Origin: Streptomyces galbus
GTDB taxonomy: Bacteria > Actinomycetota > Actinomycetes > Streptomycetales > Streptomycetaceae
DNA: 64,000 nt
NCBI RefSeq assembly: GCF_005280195.1
Contig: NZ_SZPR01000012.1
Location: 1-64,000, forward strand
Direction of reading: 5' to 3'
In this document: piece by piece, positions 60,526 to 64,000 of the stretch
Layout: each line of letters opens with the position of its first letter
Numbering within the stretch: position 1 is the first letter of the stretch
Notes under the pieces: model-generated
What the model was told of the DNA's origin: nothing
The model's database searches: none
Seen by the model: only the letters and a program-made list of their open reading frames with translations
Position numbers and translations under genes: made by a program

Positions 60526-63216
60526 ATGACGGAGGTACAGCCCGCGGGGGCCGCCCCGGGTTCCCTGTGGGAGCGCGACACGGAGGTCGCGGCCATCGCG
60601 CAGGCGGTCCGGGAGCTGCGCGCGGACCGGTCGTCCTCGGGCCGTCTGCTGGTGTTCCGCGGCGACGCGGGGCTCGGCAAGACCGCCCTGCTGGCCGAGA
60701 CCCAGCGGGTCGCCGAGGCCCACCACTGCACCGTGTGGTCCGCCCGCGGCGGCGAGACCCTGAAGTCCGTCCCCTTCAACGTCGTCCGGCAACTGCTGCA
60801 GCCCGCGCTGCTGTCGATGCTCCCCGAGGAGGCCCGCGAGTACCTGGGCGACTGGTACGACATCGCCGGTCCCGCCCTCGGCATAGCGGACCCCGGCGAG
60901 CAGGCGCCCGACCCGCAGGGCGTCACCGACGGCCTGGTCGCCGCCGTACGCCGGCTGGCCCGGCGCGAGTGGCCGCTGGTGCTGCTGATCGACGACGCGC
61001 ACTGGGCCGACCTGGAGACCCTGCGCTGGCTGTCCGCGTTCGCGCAGCGCCTGGACGACCTGTCCGTCCTCGTGGTCCTCGCCCGCCGCGACGGCGAGGC
61101 CGCCGGCGAGCGCGCCCGGCACCTCGACGCCGTCTCGGCCGTCGCCGGACAGTCCGTGACCAGCCTGAGCGCGCTCACCCCCGACGCGGTCGCCGGACTC
61201 ACCCGCGCCACGGTCGGCGCGCACGCCGACGCCCCTTTCTGCCGCGAGGTCTGGGCGGTCACCGGCGGCAACCCGTACGACACCGTCGAACTCCTCGCCA
61301 AGGTGCAGGACAGCGAGCTGGAGCCGACCGAGGCGTCCGCGCCCGAGCTGCGCCCGCTCAACAAGTCGGCCCGCGGCGGCGGACTCGTCGCCCGCCTCGA
61401 AGGACTCGGCGTCGACGCGACCCGGTTCGCCTGGGCCGCCGCCATCCTCGGCGCCGGCATCACGGTCGACCAGGTGGCCCTGCTGGCCGGCATGGGCCTC
61501 GACGACGCCCACCGCTGTGCCGAACTCCTGCAGGGCGCCCGCATCCTCACCACCCCCGACCTCGCGGCCGGCCCGGTCGACGACGGCGACCTCGTCTTCG
61601 TGCACCCGCTGATCGCCAGCGCCGTCTACAACTCCGTGCCCGACGCCCTGTGCCGCGCGATGCACGGCATCGCCGCGCAGATCGTCACCGACGCGGGCAA
61701 GGGCCTGGCGGCCGCCTCCCGCCACCTGCTCCAGGTCCACCCCGACGGCGACGAGGAACTCGTCGCCCAACTGCGCGAGGCGGCCGCCGAACACCTCGCC
61801 GTCGGCGCCCCCGACGCCGCCCGCCGCTGCCTGGAACGCGCCCTCGTCGAACCGCCCCCGCCCGACGTCCACGCCCGCGGGCTCTACGAACTCGGCTGCG
61901 CCACCCTGCTCACCGCGCCCGCGCGGACCATCGCCCACCTCAGGTCCGCGCTGTCCGTGCCCGGCCTGGACGGACCCGAGCGGGTCGACGCCGTGCACCG
62001 CCTGTCCCAGGCGCTCCTGCACAACGACCAGTTGGAGGACGCCGTCCGCACCGTCGAGGCGGAGGCCGCGCGCCTGGGACCCGGACCGGCGCGGATGCGG
62101 CTGCAGGCCGTGCAGTTCATGTGGGAGGGCCTGTACGCCGGTGAGAACAGCGGCCCCGGCCGCTCCGAGCGGCTCGCCGAACTGGCCGCCACCTGCACCG
62201 GCCGCGACAACGCCGAGCGGGCGCTGCTGATCCTGCGCGGCTTCGACGCCATGACGCACGGCGAGAGCGCCGAGGAGGTCGTCGAGCTGTGCGACCGGGC
62301 CCTCGTCAACGGCCGCCTGGCGCCCGGCCTCGACTGGACCGACAAGGAGTGGGGCCTGGAACTGCCGATGATGCTGGCCAGTTCCTACGCCTACGCCGAC
62401 CGGCTCGACCGCGCCGAGGCCCTGTTCACCGACGCCCTGCGCGCCTACGACTCGGCCGGCTGGGGCGGCGGCCACCTCGCCCTGGCCCACGCCTACGTCG
62501 GCCTCGGGCACCGCAGGCGCGGCCGGCTGAGGGCGGCCGAGAAGTCCCTGCGCGAGTCGCTGCGGCTGGCCGAACGCGTCGGCCGCGGGCTGCCGTTGTA
62601 CTGGTCGGCCACCTGCAACCTGGTCGACACGCTGATCGCCCGCGGCCATGTCGACGAGGCGTGGCGGGTCGCCGAGCAGTCGGGCTTCGCGCCGCCGTAC
62701 CCGTCCACCATCGTGCTGCCCGACCCGCGCTCGGTGCGCGGCCGGCTGCTGCTCGCCGTCGGCCGGGTCCAGGAGGGCGTCAACGAACTGCAGGAGGCGG
62801 AGAAGGCGGCCGCCGCCCGCGGCCACCTCAACCCGGTGATGGTGCCCTGGGCCGTCGACCTCGCCCGGGCCCTCGCCGCCGAGGACCCGGAGCGCGCCGG
62901 CCGGCTCGCCGCCGACGCCCGCCGGCAGGCCGAGCGGTTCGGCACCGACACCGCGATCGGCGAGGCGCTGCGCTGTGCCGCCGCCCTGGAGACCGGCCAG
63001 CGCGCGGTCCGGCTGGCCGCCCAGGCGGTGACCTACCTGGAGGCGTCGCCCTGCCAGTACGAGCACGCGGCGGCCCGCGTCGAGTACGGCGTGCTGTCCC
63101 GCTCGGCCGCGGAGCTCAACCGGGGCCTGACCCTGGCCCGTTCGTGCGGCGCCGACGGTGTCGTGGCCGAGGCGGAGCGGGCGCTGGCGGGTCTGGGGGC
63201 GCTGGAGCACCGGTGA
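60526..63216 (+). CDS. Large AAA/STAND-type ATPase resembling LAL regulators but lacking the LuxR domain
   Basis: An 896-residue protein; GGAGG lies 7 bases before the ATG. The N-terminal ATPase has Walker A RGDAGLGKTALL near 45-56 and Walker B VLLIDDAHWAD near 148-158. The remainder is helical repeat material of TPR type (YAYADRLDRAEALFTDALRA, LRESLRLAERVGRGLPLYWS). LAL (MalT-like) regulators normally end in a LuxR HTH. This protein stops at AERALAGLGALEHR with none. It may act through protein contacts. The 296-base gap upstream (60230-60525) shows no other gene. Confidence 0.85.
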   Translation: MTEVQPAGAAPGSLWERDTEVAAIAQAVRELRADRSSSGRLLVFRGDAGLGKTALLAETQRVAEAHHCTVWSARGGETLKSVPFNVVRQLLQPALLSMLPEEAREYLGDWYDIAGPALGIADPGEQAPDPQGVTDGLVAAVRRLARREWPLVLLIDDAHWADLETLRWLSAFAQRLDDLSVLVVLARRDGEAAGERARHLDAVSAVAGQSVTSLSALTPDAVAGLTRATVGAHADAPFCREVWAVTGGNPYDTVELLAKVQDSELEPTEASAPELRPLNKSARGGGLVARLEGLGVDATRFAWAAAILGAGITVDQVALLAGMGLDDAHRCAELLQGARILTTPDLAAGPVDDGDLVFVHPLIASAVYNSVPDALCRAMHGIAAQIVTDAGKGLAAASRHLLQVHPDGDEELVAQLREAAAEHLAVGAPDAARRCLERALVEPPPPDVHARGLYELGCATLLTAPARTIAHLRSALSVPGLDGPERVDAVHRLSQALLHNDQLEDAVRTVEAEAARLGPGPARMRLQAVQFMWEGLYAGENSGPGRSERLAELAATCTGRDNAERALLILRGFDAMTHGESAEEVVELCDRALVNGRLAPGLDWTDKEWGLELPMMLASSYAYADRLDRAEALFTDALRAYDSAGWGGGHLALAHAYVGLGHRRRGRLRAAEKSLRESLRLAERVGRGLPLYWSATCNLVDTLIARGHVDEAWRVAEQSGFAPPYPSTIVLPDPRSVRGRLLLAVGRVQEGVNELQEAEKAAAARGHLNPVMVPWAVDLARALAAEDPERAGRLAADARRQAERFGTDTAIGEALRCAAALETGQRAVRLAAQAVTYLEASPCQYEHAAARVEYGVLSRSAAELNRGLTLARSCGADGVVAEAERALAGLGALEHR

Positions 63217-63271
63217 CCGTCCCGGTCACGCCCGCCCCGCGGACGGGCGAACGGGGAACGTCAGACCCGCT

Positions 63272-64000
63272 CTAGCGGGAGCCGTCCCCGGCCGCGCCGC
63301 CCGCCGCCGCGAACACCACCCAGACCTGTCCCGGCGCGAACGTCATCGCGGCGCCGTCCGTCGTCGTGAACCGGGTGCCGTCCGTGGCCGCCGGGCGGTC
63401 CCAGCGCGCGTCGAAGGCCCGGCCGTCGCGCAGCACCGTGGCCCGTCCGGAGCCGACGGTCTGCGTGTACGGGGTGGTGTTGCCGAGGAAGTCGTGGAAG
63501 CGGGACCCGCGGACCGTCACGTACTGCACGACCACCGTCGCCGCGGCCACCCGCCGGCCCCCGGTGGTGACGCTCGCCCGGCCGTCCATGGCCACCAGCC
63601 AGCGGGCCCGGCCCGGCGACCAGGTGAAGGTGAAGCGCGCGGCCGGGAAGCGCACGCTCCGCGCCTTCTCGGGGGTGCCGCCGTGCGGCGCGGCGCCGTA
63701 GCGGAAGCCGGTGGTCAGCGCGGCCGCGCCCGGCGGCGAGGGCACCAGCGCCTTCGGCCGCAGGAAGAGGTTGTGCGGGGCGGGGCGGTCCGTGCCCCGG
63801 TAGAAGGCGCCGGACGACTCCTCGGGCGTCACCGCGGTCAGCGGGGCCCGGTCGATGAGCGGCAACAGCTTGCCCTGGGCGCCCGAGAACGCGAGCACCG
63901 GCCGGGTGAACTGGCCCAGCAGCTCCAGATCGGACTCCCGGGCGCTGCGCACGGGCCCGACGGCGGGCGGCAGCTTCGTCGCGTACAGCGCCATCAGCCG
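63272..64000 (-). CDS. DUF3048 (YerB-like) protein, N-terminus cut by window edge
   Basis: The minus-strand frame stays open to base 64000, so the start lies outside the window. The visible 243 or so residues include LPPAVGPVRSARESDLELLG and VLAFSGAQGKLLPLID, the typical first DUF3048 domain. The C-terminal domain ends in TDGAAMTFAPGQVWVVFAAA. Family members are usually lipoproteins or exported proteins with unknown function. An internal Met at 63994 is not the real start, because conserved sequence begins right there and family members extend further. Confidence 0.85.
   Translation of the reverse strand, partial: RLMALYATKLPPAVGPVRSARESDLELLGQFTRPVLAFSGAQGKLLPLIDRAPLTAVTPEESSGAFYRGTDRPAPHNLFLRPKALVPSPPGAAALTTGFRYGAAPHGGTPEKARSVRFPAARFTFTWSPGRARWLVAMDGRASVTTGGRRVAAATVVVQYVTVRGSRFHDFLGNTTPYTQTVGSGRATVLRDGRAFDARWDRPAATDGTRFTTTDGAAMTFAPGQVWVVFAAAGGAAGDGSR

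Noticed and set aside
60226..63210. 994-aa open frame on the minus strand
   Set aside because: Shadow of the AAA ATPase gene; the plus strand has Walker motifs and a ribosome-binding site.
1..64000. tRNA, rRNA, insertion sequence or integrase genes
   Set aside because: No cloverleaf-like sequence with a GTTCGA-type arm, rRNA segment, transposase or integrase product was recognised on either strand; a tRNAscan run would settle the tRNA question.

Overview
The window is very GC-rich and actinobacterial, almost certainly Streptomyces. Evidence: codon third positions are nearly all G/C, GTG starts and GTGA/ATGA overlaps are common, many genes encode secreted carbohydrate-active enzymes, twin-arginine (Tat) signals recur, and the gene set is typical (OpcA, snapalysin, DUF2510 proteins, a LanKC/LanL-type lanthipeptide synthetase). 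About 50 protein genes are supported. I found no rRNA, tRNA, CRISPR array, insertion sequence or prophage.

Layout. (1) 1-6.4 kb, minus strand: a pentose-phosphate operon tkt-tal-zwf-opcA-pgi, with pgi cut by the window edge. Its genes overlap or nearly touch, and a perfect AT-rich palindrome lies upstream of tkt. (2) 6.6-17 kb: an AraC regulator, a secreted GH16 glucanase behind a CebR-type operator, a divergent TetR/SRPBCC pair with two near-identical operators, an XRE/MmyB regulator divergent from a quinone reductase, a CadD-like exporter, a tiny hydrophobic membrane protein, and a secreted amidase, an alpha/beta hydrolase and a snapalysin-type protease. (3) 17.0-21.5 kb: a compact lanthipeptide locus. 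A 60-aa precursor is coupled to an 871-aa lyase-kinase-cyclase enzyme, followed by a small unknown protein and an ArsR-like regulator. This is the best candidate for an undescribed system. (4) 21.7-30.7 kb: a Tat-exported beta-propeller/amidohydrolase, a dienelactone-hydrolase-like protein lacking its nucleophile, small membrane and secreted proteins, a nearly exact second copy of the tiny hydrophobic gene, a lipoprotein and a formate/nitrite-type channel. (5) 30.8-37.4 kb: GH4 and GH38 glycosidases, then a GH18 chitinase with a 17-bp inverted repeat in its promoter. (6) 37.5-43.2 kb: an ATP-grasp enzyme divergent from a metallophosphoesterase/Sfp-type phosphopantetheinyl transferase pair, then an XRE, ImmA-like peptidase and MmyB-domain cluster. 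(7) 43.6-45.8 kb: a GH87-type alpha-1,3-glucanase. (8) 45.9-52.9 kb: a cydABDC operon (cytochrome bd oxidase plus its ABC exporter) divergent from a LysR regulator. (9) 53.4-64 kb: a Tat-exported phospholipase C, a LURP-one/scramblase-like protein, an EamA-type transporter with a PAP2 enzyme, a TetR regulator with an 18-bp inverted repeat, two DUF2510 proteins, a large AAA ATPase and a truncated DUF3048 protein.

Together the region mixes central carbon metabolism (NADPH and pentose supply), extracellular polysaccharide degradation (beta-glucan, chitin, alpha-1,3-glucan, mannosides), low-oxygen respiration and a small peptide natural-product locus. All functions are inferred from sequence and family knowledge; none was tested by database search.
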